Shown here piece after piece: positions 11,081 to 23,934 of a stretch of 64,000 nt of DNA. Both the position numbers and the translations under genes were made by a program. Positions within the stretch are counted from its first letter, which is position 1. Each line of letters starts with the position of its first letter. The notes beneath the pieces were generated by a model. The model saw only the letters and a list, made by a program, of their open reading frames with translations, was not told the origin of the DNA and ran no database searches. This DNA is from Microglena sp. YARC (Eukaryota > Chlorophyta > Chlorophyceae > Chlamydomonadales > Chlamydomonadaceae), in assembly GCA_022414725.1 (NCBI GenBank), contig CM039464.1, positions 60,371,908-60,435,907 on the forward strand, given 5' to 3'.

Positions 11081-11385
11081 CCTGTTTGTAAAAAATACGA
11101 GGTGGTATTTGATAAGCATGTCGTATGTATGTATGTAGTAGTCCAGAAGAATGCCAAAAAAAACTAAAGGGACTTGCCCAACCGTGAAAACCGAACACAC
11201 TAACCACAAACACGACCCCCCCCCCCCCCCCCCCACACACACACACTCCCTTACAGAAGCACGCACACACGCACGCACACTCGCACACACACACACGCAC
11301 ACAAAACACACACACACGTACAGTCTTTCTCACACACACGCACTCAAAGACACACTCACGCACAAACTCACACACACACACATCT
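11081..11385. repeat. Short repeated motif, poly-C and CA-rich tract
   Basis: At about 11108-11190 an inverted copy of the motif near the left edge of the window (GGTTGGGCAAGTCCCTT with CTGGACT and ATACATAC following). It is followed by a run of about 17 C at 11217 and CA/CGCA repeats. No gene is supported. Confidence 0.6.
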
Positions 11386-11663
11386 TAATAGTTTTCATCC
11401 TGGTTCACCATCACTGCATCTGGCTTACACACACACTCCCTCACACACATACTCACACACACACAGACACACACCCTTACACACACACACACTCTCAAAA
11501 ACACACACACAGACACACACCCATACACACGCACTCTCAAAAACACAAACATACACACACACACAGACACACACCCTTACACACACGCACACTCTCAAAA
11601 ACACACACATACACACACACACAGCACACATTCTTACACAAACACACACACACCACAACACAA

Positions 11664-11694
<31 letters not shown>

Positions 11695-12170
11695 CTGTCT
11701 TACCAGTTTTCATCCCGGTTCACCATCACTGCATCTGGCTTGCTTGCACACACATATACACACTCCCTTACACACACACACACACACACACACATTGTCT
11801 TACCAGTTTTCATCCTGGTTCACCATCACCACATCTGGCTTGCTTGCACACACATATACACACTCCCTTACACACACCACAACACACACACACACACACA
11901 CACACACTGTCTTACCAGTTTTCATCCCGGTTCACCATCACTGCATCTGGCTTGCTTGCACACACATATACACACTCCCTTACACACACACACACACACA
12001 CATTGTCTTACCAGTTTTCATCCCGGTTCACCATCACCGCATCTGGCTTGCTTGCACACACATATACACACTCCCTTACACACACACACACACACACACT
12101 GTCTTACCAGTTTTCATCCGGTTCACCATCACCGCATCTGGCTTGCTTGCACACACATATACACACTCCC

Positions 12171-12216
<46 letters not shown>

Positions 12217-12502
12217 TCTTACCAGTTTTCATCCCGGTTCACCATCACCGCATCTGGCTTGCTTGCACACACATATTACACACTCCCTTACACACCCACA
12301 CACACACACACACACACAACACCAACAGCTTGTCTTACCAGTTTTCATCCCGGTTCACCATCACCGCATCTGGCTTGCTTGCACACACATATACACACTC
12401 CCTTACACACACACACACACACACACACATTGTCTTACCAGTTTTCATCCCGGTTCACCATCACCGCATCTGGCTTGCTTGCACACACATATACACACTC
12501 CC

Positions 12503-12542
<40 letters not shown>

Positions 12543-13156
12543 TCTTACATTTTCATCCCGTTCACCATCACCTTTCATCTTGGCTTGCTGCACACAACAT
12601 ATACACATCTTGGCTTGCTTGACACAATAACACACGTCCTTACACCACACACACACACACACTGCTTACAGTTTTCATCCCGGTTCACCATCACCGCATC
12701 TGGCTTGCTTGCACACCATATACACACTCCCTTACACACACAACACACACACACACAAACACTGTCTTACCAGTTTCATCACCGGTTTCACCATCACCGC
12801 ACTGGCTTGCTTGCACACACACTCCCTAACACCACTCACACACACACAGCATTGGCTTGTTGACACACACACACACACAACAAAACATTGTCACAGTTTT
12901 CATCCCGGTTCACCATCACGATCTGGCTTGCTTGCACACACATTACAACTCCCTTACACACTACACACACACACACACACAACACACACTGTCTTACAGT
13001 TTTCATCCCGGTTCACCATATCCCGCATCTGGCTTGCTTGCACACACATATACCACACTCCCTTACACACACACACACCACACACACCACATTGTTACCC
13101 GTTTTCATCCCGGTTCCATCACCGCATATGGTCTTGACACACATATATACACTCCC

Positions 13157-13200
<44 letters not shown>

Positions 13201-14163
13201 ATTACAGTTTTCATCCCGGTTCACCATCACCGCAATCTGGACTTGACTTGCACACAGCACACAACACCACACACACACACAACACACACACAACTCTTTT
13301 ACCGAGTTTCACCATCACCAGGTTTTTCATCGACCGCATCTGCATCTGGCTTGCCCTTGCACCCAATATACACACTCCCTTACACAACACACACACACAA
13401 TTGTCTTATCAAGTTTTAATTCCCGGTTCACCATCACCGCATCATGGCTTGCTTGCACACACATATACACACTCCTTACACACACACACACACACACACC
13501 ATGCCTACCAGTTTTTCATCCCGGTCACCATCACTTGTTGTTGCTGGCACACACATATACACCTCCCGTTACACACACACACACACACACACACCACACA
13601 CATTGTCTTACCCAGTTTTCATACCCGGTTCACATCACCGCATTCTGGCTTGCTTGCACAACATAAAACACACTCCCTTTACACACACACACACACACAC
13701 CACAACACACAACCACAAAACACACAACACTGTCTTACCAGTTTTCATCCCGGTTCACCATCACCGCATCTGAGCTTGCTTGCACCACACACTTATACAC
13801 ACTCCCTTACACACACACACACCAACACACAACTGTCATTACCAGTTTTCATCCCGGTTCACCATCCTCCGCGATCTGGCTTGCTTGCACACACACATAC
13901 ACACTCCCTTTCTACACACACAACCACACACACACACACACACTGTCTTACAGTTTTCACAACCCGGTTCACCTATGTCTTATATCAGTTTTAATTCCCT
14001 ATTCCCAATTGCAGCGGCATCTGGGCTGCTTGCACACACAGATATTTACACCTTCTTACACACTTACAACACACCCACATCACACTATGCTGCTTACCAT
14101 TTTCATCCCGGTTCACCATCACTGCATCTGGCTTGCCTTGCACACACATATACACACACTCCC

Positions 14164-14202
<39 letters not shown>

Positions 14203-14316
14203 TCTTACAGCACACACTGTGTGTTAAGCTTAAACCAGTTGTTTCATCAAACCGGTTCACCATCACCGGCATGCTGGCTTGCTTGCACACACATATACCG
14301 ATTCACTTGCTCCTTG

Positions 14317-14347
<31 letters not shown>

Positions 14348-16086
14348 CACACACACCACACACACACACTGTCACCATTGTTCATCGCGCGTGTTCCCAT
14401 TCGAACACTGTTACCACACCGTTTCAGAGTCCGCATGATCTGACTATAACATCCCTTACACCGCTGTTCATCCCCGGTTCACATGGCTTGCTTGCATCAC
14501 AAACCTATACACATCTCCCTACACACCCAGACACAACACTTACAGTTTTCATCCGGTCCATCGCATTGGCTTGCTTGCAAACTATACCACTGACCAATTG
14601 AAACGAACACAACACACTGTCTTACAGTTTTCATCCGCCTCTGACTTTCTGCAGAACCCGGTGCCGTCTTACCACACACACACACTGTATTACCACATCC
14701 TTCAACACCACTGCTCTGACACACACACACACTCTCAAACACACACAACACTCAACACCAAACACAACACTGTCTTATCTCCCGGATTTCACCATCACCG
14801 CATTGGCTTGCTTGCACACACATGTAACCCTGCCTTAAACCCAACACACACCTCTTACCTTTTCCGGTTCCTTACTCTCGGGCTTGCTTGCCACACAAAC
14901 ACACACACACATTGTCTTTACCAGTTTTCATCCCACCAAATCACCGGCATCTGGCTTGCTTTGCCACCACACATGACACAGTCTTAACCAGTTTCATTCC
15001 GGTTCACCATCTTCTGGCTTGCTTGCACACAACATATAACACACTCCCTTACAACCACCACACACACACACACACACACACTGTACTTACCAGTGTCATC
15101 CCGGTTCACCATCACTGAGCATTCTGGGCTTGCGTTGCACACCACATATACAACACTCCCTTACACTCACACACACACACACACACACATTGTCTTACCA
15201 GTTTCATTCCCGTCCCATCCACCGCATTCTGGCTTGCTTTGCACACACATATTACACACTCCCTTGCACACACACACACACACCACACTGTCTTACCAGT
15301 TTTCATTCCCAGCGTTCACCTCCACTGGCATCTGGCTGCTTGCACACACATATACACACTCCCTTACACAAACACACACACCACACACACTGTCTTACAT
15401 TTTTCATCCCGGTTACACCATCACTGCATCTGGCTTGCCTTGCACACACACACACACACTCTCAAACACACACACACTCACACCACACACACACCCACAC
15501 CACACTGTTTCTTACCAGTTTCATCCCGGTTTCACGATCACCGCATCTGCTTGCTTGCACACACATATAACACACTCCACTTAACACACAACACCAGCAC
15601 ACACACACAACTGTCTTACCAGATTTGCATCCCCGGGTTCACCCATCACTGCTTCTGGATTGCTTGGCCACACACATATACCACACTCCCTTACACATTA
15701 ACACACACACAACACCACTGCTTACAAGTTTTATCCCGGTCACCATCACTCCATTCTGGCTTGCTTGCACAACATATACACACTCCCTTACACACACACA
15801 CACACACACACTTGCCTTACCAGTTTCATCCCGGTTCCACCATTCACCGCAATCTGGCCCTTCCTTGCCACACTATACACACTCCCTTAAAACACCACAC
15901 ACAGACACACACGGTCTTACCAGTTCTTCATCCTGGTTTCACCATCACTGCATCTGGCTTATGCTGCACACAATATGTACACACTCCCTACACACAAACA
16001 CACAACACACACACTGTCTCACCAGTTTTCATCCGGTTCACCATCACTGATCTGGCCTTGCCCTGCACACATTATATACACACTCC

Positions 16087-16121
<35 letters not shown>

Positions 16122-16309
16122 AGCACACACACATTATCTTTCCCCGGTTTCATCCCGTCGTTCACCATCCCCGCATCTGGCTTGCTTGCCACACACATAT
16201 ACAACACTCCCCTTACACCACACACACACACACACTGACTTACCCAGTATCATTTCCCGGTACACCATCACTGCATCTGGCTTGCTTGCACACACATATA
16301 CACAATCCC

Positions 16310-16343
<34 letters not shown>

Positions 16344-18100
16344 TGTCTTACCAGTTTTTTCATTCCCCGTTCGCCATCACGCGCATCTGGCTTGCTTGCA
16401 CACACATATACCACTCCCTTATACACACACACAACACACACACAACACACATTTCTTACCAGTTTTTCATCGCCCGGCTTCACCATCACTGCATCTGGCC
16501 TGGCTTGCCACCACACATATAACACACTCCCTTACACACCACACACACACACACACACTGTCTTACCAGTCTTCATTCCCGCGTTACCATCACCGCATGG
16601 GGGCGTTGCTTGCACACACATACAACACACGCCCTGTACACACACACACACACACACCACTGTGCTTACCAGTTTTCATCCCACAATCACCATCATTGCA
16701 TCTGCTTGCTTGCACACACATATCACAACTCCCTTAACACACACACACACACACCACAGCACACAACACACACACACACACACCAATTATCAGTTATCAT
16801 CCAGGTTCACCATCACCGCATCTGGCTTGCTTTGCCACACACATATACAACACACACCAAACACACACAAACTGTCTGACCAGTTTTCAATCTCGGTTCA
16901 CCATTCACTGCATCCTGGCTGCTTGCACACATAATATACACACTCCCTTACCACACACACACACCACACCACACACATTGTCTTACCAGTTTTTCATCCG
17001 GTTCACCATCACCGCATTCTGCGCTTGCTGCACACACAATTATACACACTCCCGTTACACAACACACACACACACACCACACAACACTGTCTTACCAGTT
17101 TCCATCCTGGTTCACCATCACTGCATCTGCGCTTGCTTGCCACACCACATACACACTCCCTTTACACACACACACCACACACACACACTGTTCCTACCAG
17201 TTTTCATTCGGTTCACCATCCCGCCATCTTGGCTTGCTTGCACCACATATACTCACTCCCTTACCCACACACACCACACACACAATTGTTCTTCCAGTTT
17301 CATTCCCGGTTCACCATCCACCGCATCTGGCTTGCTTGCACACAGCATATCACACTCCCTACACACACACACACACTAACCACTGTTCTTACCAGTTTTA
17401 TCCGGTTCCACCATCACTGCATTCTGGCTTGCTTGCCACACACAGTATACACACTTCCCTTACATTACAACAACAAACACACACACACCACACACACACA
17501 TTTGTCTTACCAGTTTTCATCCCGTTCAACATCACCGCATCTGGCTGCTTGCACACACTTATACACACACACACACACACACCACACACCACACCACTGT
17601 CTTACCAGTTTATTCATCTCGGTTCACCATCACTGCAACTGGGCTTAGCTTGCACACACATATACACACTTCCCTTACACACACACACCACCACACAACA
17701 CACACATTGTCTTACCAGTTTTCATCCCGGTTCAACATAACCGCATCTGGCTTGCTTTGCCACACATATTACACACTCCCCTTACACACACACACACCAA
17801 CACACACACACTGTCTTACCAGCTTTCATCCTGGTTCACCATCACTGCATCTGGCTTGCTTGCACACACATTATAACAAACTCCCTTCACACACCACACA
17901 TTCACACCACACTGTCCTACCAGTTTTCATCCCGGTTCAACCATCACCGCATCTGGCTTGCTATGCACACACATATACACACATCCCTTACACACACACA
18001 CACACACACACCTGCTTACAGTTTTCATCCAAATCACCATCATGCATCTGGCTTGCTTGACACAACATGATACACACCTCCCTTACACACACCACACACA

Positions 18101-18132
<32 letters not shown>

Positions 18133-18204
18133 TTATCTTACCAGTATTCATCCCGGTTCACCATCACCGCAATTCTGGCTTGCTTGCACACACATATTAC
18201 ACAA

Positions 18205-18246
<42 letters not shown>

Positions 18247-19179
18247 TCTTACCAGTTTTTCATTCGGGTTCACCATCACTGCATACTGTCTTGCTTGCAC
18301 CACACATATACACACTCCCTTACACACACCACACACACACATAACAAACATTGTCTACCAGTTTTCATCCCGGGATTTCCCCATCACCGCATCTGGCTTG
18401 CGTTGCAACACCACTTATACACACTCCTTACACCACAACACACAACATACACACCACACACACACACACCACACACACACTGTCTTAGCCAGTTTTCACC
18501 CGGTTCCCCATCACCGCATCTGGCTGCTTGCAACACATATACACCACTCCCTTCACAACACACACACACACACATTGTCTACACAGTTTTCATTCCGGTT
18601 TTCCATCACCGCATCTGGCTTAGCTTGCACACACATATACCACTCCCTTACACACACACACACACACACACACCCACACCACAACACACACACTTCACAC
18701 ACCACATTGTTCTTACCAGTTTTCATCCCGGTTCACCATCACGCATTGGTTGCTGCACAACATATACACACTCCCTAGTAACACAACACACACTCACACT
18801 GTCTTACCAGTTTTCATCCTGGTTCCACATCACTGCATCTGGCTTGCTTGCACTCACATATACAAACTCCCTTACCACAACACACAACACACACACAGCA
18901 CACTGCTTTACCAGGTTTCATCACCGGTTGGCACCCCATACCGCATACTGGCGCTGCAACACATATACACACTCCCTTACACGACACACACACACCACAC
19001 ATTGTAGGCGTACCAGTTCATCCCGGTTCACCATCTACCGCCATCTGGCTTGCTTGCACACACATATACACACTCCCTTACACACACACACACACACACA
19101 CTGTCTTCCAGTTTTCAATCAACCGGTTCACCATCACTGCATCTGAGCTTGCTTGCACACACATATAACTCTCTCTTGT
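11386..19179 (-). repeat. About 110 bp satellite carrying an exon edge with GTAAGA donor
   Basis: About 70 units (my estimate from length). Read on the minus strand, each unit has a roughly 50 bp core encoding [13 protein letters not shown] and ending CTG/GTAAGAC, a good 5' splice-site consensus. The rest is TG repeat and GGGAGTGTGTATATGTG. The first units (11386-11700) are CA-rich and partial. Units 11700-12540 are nearly identical. From about 12540 to the gap almost every unit has single-base gains or losses. By analogy with exons A-D the core is probably the 3' edge of an exon lying further right. No full exon is in the window. Confidence 0.85.
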
Positions 19180-20179
19180 NNNNNNNNNNNNNNNNNNNNN
19201 NNNNNNNNNNNNNNNNNNNNNNNNNNNNNNNNNNNNNNNNNNNNNNNNNNNNNNNNNNNNNNNNNNNNNNNNNNNNNNNNNNNNNNNNNNNNNNNNNNNN
19301 NNNNNNNNNNNNNNNNNNNNNNNNNNNNNNNNNNNNNNNNNNNNNNNNNNNNNNNNNNNNNNNNNNNNNNNNNNNNNNNNNNNNNNNNNNNNNNNNNNNN
19401 NNNNNNNNNNNNNNNNNNNNNNNNNNNNNNNNNNNNNNNNNNNNNNNNNNNNNNNNNNNNNNNNNNNNNNNNNNNNNNNNNNNNNNNNNNNNNNNNNNNN
19501 NNNNNNNNNNNNNNNNNNNNNNNNNNNNNNNNNNNNNNNNNNNNNNNNNNNNNNNNNNNNNNNNNNNNNNNNNNNNNNNNNNNNNNNNNNNNNNNNNNNN
19601 NNNNNNNNNNNNNNNNNNNNNNNNNNNNNNNNNNNNNNNNNNNNNNNNNNNNNNNNNNNNNNNNNNNNNNNNNNNNNNNNNNNNNNNNNNNNNNNNNNNN
19701 NNNNNNNNNNNNNNNNNNNNNNNNNNNNNNNNNNNNNNNNNNNNNNNNNNNNNNNNNNNNNNNNNNNNNNNNNNNNNNNNNNNNNNNNNNNNNNNNNNNN
19801 NNNNNNNNNNNNNNNNNNNNNNNNNNNNNNNNNNNNNNNNNNNNNNNNNNNNNNNNNNNNNNNNNNNNNNNNNNNNNNNNNNNNNNNNNNNNNNNNNNNN
19901 NNNNNNNNNNNNNNNNNNNNNNNNNNNNNNNNNNNNNNNNNNNNNNNNNNNNNNNNNNNNNNNNNNNNNNNNNNNNNNNNNNNNNNNNNNNNNNNNNNNN
20001 NNNNNNNNNNNNNNNNNNNNNNNNNNNNNNNNNNNNNNNNNNNNNNNNNNNNNNNNNNNNNNNNNNNNNNNNNNNNNNNNNNNNNNNNNNNNNNNNNNNN
20101 NNNNNNNNNNNNNNNNNNNNNNNNNNNNNNNNNNNNNNNNNNNNNNNNNNNNNNNNNNNNNNNNNNNNNNNNNNNNNNN
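19180..20179. other. Assembly gap of exactly 1000 N
   Basis: 1000 consecutive N. The round size suggests a placeholder, so the true distance is unknown. Sequence on both sides is repetitive and error-rich. Any open frame crossing it is meaningless. Confidence 0.99.
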
Positions 20180-21440
20180 ATGCCATCCATCCATCCATCG
20201 CATCCATCATCCATCTGCATCCATCGCATTAGCATTCCATACCATCCATGACCATTCCCATACCATTCCATCCATCCATCACATCCATCATCCATGCCAT
20301 CCAGTCGACCAATCCATCCATACCATCATCCATCCATCCATATCCATCCATACCATCCATCCATCGCCATCCATCCATTCCATCATACTCCATCCATCCT
20401 CATGCCATCCATCCATCCATCCCATCCATACACATCCATCATCCATCCCATCCAATGCCATTTTCCATCCATCGCATCCATCCATAACCCATTCCATCCA
20501 TCCATCCATCCATCCATCCCATCCCATAACCATTCCATCCGCATTGCCATACATCCCATCCATTCCATGCCATCCCATCTCCATCCATCCATCGGAGGTC
20601 GCATCCATCCATCACCATCCATTCCAATCCATCCATCGCATCCATCCATCCATCCATCCATGCCCATTCCATCCATCCATCCATCCATACCTCCATGCAT
20701 CCATTCCATTCGAACATCCATCCATCCATCCATCCAGCCAAGCCCAGCCGGCCCATGCCAGCTCAGCAGCCAGCGCAGCGCAGCCACGCAGCATCCATCC
20801 ATCCAGCCAGCCAGCCAGCCAGCCAGCACAGCCGCCAGCAGCCAGCCAGCCAGCCAGCGCAGCCAGCCAGCCAGTCCAGCCAAGTCCAGCCAGCCACCAG
20901 ACCAGTCCAGCCTAGACCAGCCAGGGCCAGCCAGCGCAGCCAGCCCAGCCACGCAGCAGGCACAGCCAGGCGCAGGCCGGAGGGCCAGAACAGACCAGAG
21001 CAGGCCAGCCAGGCCGCGAGCCAGCCAAGCCAGCCAGCCAGCCAGCCAGACAGCAGCCAGTCCAGCCAGAGCCGACGACAGCCAGCCAGCAGCCAGAGCC
21101 GAGCCAGCCGCCAGACAGCCAGCAGCCAAGCCAAGACAGCCAGCCAGAGCCTAGCCAGAGCAGGGCCAGCTCATAGACAGGGCCAGCCAGCCAGCCAGCC
21201 CTTTCTCGCTCCCGTCCCTCCCTCGCTCCCTCCCTCGGCCTCCCTCCCTCCACTCCCTCGGCCTTCCCTCCCTCCCTCCCTGCCTTCCCTCCCTCCCTCA
21301 TTCCCTGCCCTCCCTCCCTCCGCTCCTCCTCCTCCCTCCATCCCTCCTTCCCTCCCTCCCTCCCTCCCCTCCCATCTCCGCTTCCCTCCCTCCTCCCTTC
21401 CTCCCCTCCTTCCTGCCCTCCCTTTCCTCTACCATCCCAT
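20180..21440. repeat. CCAT, then CAGC, then CCCT tetranucleotide domains (left copy)
   Basis: CCAT repeats (20180-20745), CAGC/CCAG repeats (20745-21195) and CCCT repeats (21195-21440) follow one another with sharp boundaries. The same order is seen at 23935-26455. Here the units are broken by many single-base indels and substitutions. Confidence 0.92.
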
Positions 21441-21482
21441 TGCCTTGTAATGGCTGCTCGTCTATTTATTTGTTGTGCATCA

Positions 21483-21740
21483 GGATGGCTGAACCTGGCT
21501 CATCAGGTCATGCAACAGCTCGCTTTTTTGAGGCATACATTGCAGATGGGGGACACCCTTGTGTATACAACCCGACACACGTGATGCTGAGCAACGTGCA
21601 TCAGCAGCTTTTGTCTTCTGTGTGTTGGGCCAAGGATGCTGGTGCAAGGGGTAATGCCTTGGAGGAGAGCAAGAACTTGGTCTTTCACAGTTGCAAGCAG
21701 GGGCCACGATTAGCGTATCGCAACGCAAAAAGGTGGGTTT
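21483..21740 (+). pseudogene. Degraded or unpolished copy of the 26492 exon
   Basis: Matches the exon at 26492-26738 along its whole length and starts [14 protein letters not shown]. It has about ten small insertions or deletions (for example TTTTTTG for TTTTGG, ATACAACCCGACACACG for ATAACCCGGACACCG), so the frame is lost and regained. The acceptor reads GTGCATCAG where the other copy has GTTGCACAG. Flanking TAGG sequence matches the other copy with the same kind of small gaps. The random indel pattern, lacking codon bias, looks more like raw long-read error than old pseudogene decay, but I cannot exclude a true duplicate. Confidence 0.65.
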
Positions 21741-22194
21741 GTAAGTACGGCTTGGTAGGTTGGTGTGTTAGCAGTCTGGTATAGAAGTTAGATAGGTGGG
21801 TGGGTGGGAAAGTTTCAGGCTAGTTTAAGGTTGATTAGGTTGTATGTGTGTTACGTACGTCAGATAGGAAGTTAGGTAGTGGGTGGGTATTTAGGTAAGT
21901 AGTAGGTGGTAGGTATAGGTAGGTTTTGTAGGCCGGCGGACTGGCTGTAGGTAGGTTTGGTAAGTAGGTTTGTAGGGTTTAGTATGTAGGTAGTTTATGT
22001 AATGGTGGGGTATGCCCTAGGTATGTAGTAGGTGCGTAAGTGGTGGGTATTTAGGTAAGGTAGGCTAGGTAGGCCGAGGTACTAGGTATGGTATGGTAGG
22101 GCTTGTTTACTACAGGATAGGGTTTGGTAGGCCGGGCTGGTCTGGTGAAGGTTATAGGTTGGGTGAGGTAGGGTTTGTAGGGTTTTTAGTATGT
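21741..22194. repeat. TAGG/GTAGGTAG-rich intron (left copy)
   Basis: Imperfect TAGG tetramers with the landmark phrases GTGTGTTAGCAGTCTGGTAT and GCCGGCGGACTGGCTG. The latter matches GCCGGCTGGCTGG at about 26920 and again at about 27100. Same order as 26739-27150 but with more indels. Confidence 0.85.
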
Positions 22195-22385
22195 AGATCC
22201 AAATGAAATCAACAAAAAGGCTGTAATGCCTTAAGAACTTATGTTGTGACCCTGATCATGGTGATCCGACAAAAAAATTTCACTTAAAGGGCCTATAATG
22301 GCTTAAAACTTATTTGTTTACGGATCATGTGTCCGAAGACAATCACAAAAGGCAAAAAATGTCTTCAAAACTAACTTATACTGAT
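22195..22385. repeat. About 66 bp tandem repeat with GATCATGTGATC palindrome (left set)
   Basis: Units contain AAAGGCCTATAATGCCTTAA and ATCATGTGATCCGACAAAAA. Two to three units are present here, with more at 23395-23660 and 27150-27330. Each unit has two near-palindromes (AGGCctgtaatGCCT and GATCATGTGATC). Confidence 0.85.
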
Positions 22386-23394
22386 TGCACAAGCTCCCTC
22401 CCTTCCCTCCCTCCCTCCCCCCCTACACACCCCCGCCTAACCCCCTCTCCCCGTCCCCCTTCCATCGCCTCCCTCCCACCAAATGCATCCCTGCCCTCAA
22501 GGATGTCTCCCCTAACATTTATCCTACACAGTTCATCCATCGTCCATCATCGCTGTCCCCCCAACACACACTCCTCCCTCGCTCGCCTCACCCGCCTTCA
22601 CCCCCTCCCACCGTCCGTCTCGCCTCCCTCCCTCCCTCCCTCCATCAATCCTCGCCTCAATGTCTTCCTAATTTATCGGCTACAAAGTCCTCCATCATCA
22701 TGCCATCCCCCCCAACACACAACTCCCTCCATCCCTTCCTCCTCACCTCTCTCCTCCTCCTCGCCTCCCCCATCCCTCCTGGCCCCTCACCTCCCTCCCT
22801 CCCTACCTCCTCCTCCCTCTCCTTCGCCTGCCTACCCTCCCTCCTCGCCTCCCTTTCACTCCCTCCTCCTCCCCTCCCCTCCTACGCCCTCGCCTCCCTC
22901 CCTCCCTCCCTCCTTCCCTCCCTCCCTCCCTCCCTCCTCCCTGCCCATCCCTCCCTCCCTCCTTCCCTCCCTCCTCCCTCCCTCCCTCCCGTCCTCCTCC
23001 CTGCCCTCGCCTCCCTCCCTCCCTCCCCTCCCGTCCCTTCGCTCCCTCGCCCTCCCTCCCTCCCCTCCCTCCCTCCCTCCCTCCCTCCTGCCCTCACCTC
23101 CCTGCACCTCCCTCCCTCCGCTCCCTCACTCCCTCCCTCCCTTCCCTCCCTTCTGCCTCCCTTCCCTCCCTCGCCTCCCTCCGCGTCCCTCCCTCCCTCC
23201 CTCCCTCCTCTCCCCTCCCTCCCCCTCCCCTCCCTCCCTCCCTCCCTCCCTCCCTCCCCCCTCCCTCCCTCCCTCCCTCCTCCCTCCCCCTCCCCCTCGC
23301 CCCTCCCTCCTCAATCATCCCCCCCTCCATGATCTCCCTCAATTTATCCCACAACGATCACCCTCCCTCCCCCCCACCTTACCACACATACCCT
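22386..23394. repeat. CCCT-rich domain
   Basis: Just over 1 kb of CTCCCTCC units with occasional TCATCC and CACACAC interruptions. The start (TGCACAAGCTCCCTCCC) corresponds to 27330, but this domain is about three times longer than the right-hand one. The peptides it can encode (PPSLPPSLP) are repeat artefacts. Confidence 0.92.
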
Positions 23395-23934
23395 CGGCCT
23401 CACAAAAAGGCTTGTAATGCTCTTTTAAAACTTATTATGTTGACTTGATTCATGTGATCCGACAAAAAATCACTAAAGGCCCTATAATTGCCTTAAAACT
23501 TATTTTGACTTGATCATATGTGATCCGACAAAAAATCACTTAAAGGCCTGTAAATGGCCTTAAAACTTATTTGTGACTTGATCATTTGATCCGACAAAAA
23601 ATCACAAAAAGGCCGTAGAGTAATGCCTTAAAAACTTATTTCTCACTTGATCATGTGATTGGCGGGTAATTAGGTAGGTAGGTATGTTTTTTAGTAGTAG
23701 GCAGGGTAGGTGATGTATGGCAGGCTGGCCGGCCGGCAGACAAGCAAGTAGGCATGTAGGCTTGGTAGTTGTAGTTGGTACATAGGAATACCGGGAGAGC
23801 AGGTAGTTAGTTACGGCTGACACAGCAGGCAGGCATGCTAGGACAAGAGAGCGGCTAGTCGCAAGATTGTGTGTAGGTAGGTATAGTTTTCAGCTATGAA
23901 ACGGCATGCCCTGGGATATAACATTTTGGCCTTT
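23395..23934. repeat. 66 bp repeats followed by TAGG-type sequence
   Basis: Four 66 bp-class units (23395-23660) and then 23660-23930, a TAGG/GCAGGCAGG-like stretch without a coding signal. The CCAT domain begins just after CATTTTGGCCTTTGCCATCC at about 23935. Confidence 0.85.

Noticed and set aside
9102..11381. Open frame of 759 codons (His/Thr/Pro) and others of 350-680 codons in the GGT/GT array
   Set aside because: Simple repeats lacking stop codons are open in several frames on both strands; peptide composition is only repeat translation.
11151..12863. 570-codon open frame rich in HTHTH and LPVFIPVHHH
   Set aside because: It is the complement of the 110 bp satellite. The likely coding strand of the core is minus, and only about 15 codons of it.
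11386..19179. CRISPR array
   Set aside because: Units are about 110 bp with simple TG repeat between cores, no unique spacers, and a eukaryotic context.
19050..20915. Open frames crossing the N gap
   Set aside because: The gap was translated as unknown residues; no evidence of continuity.
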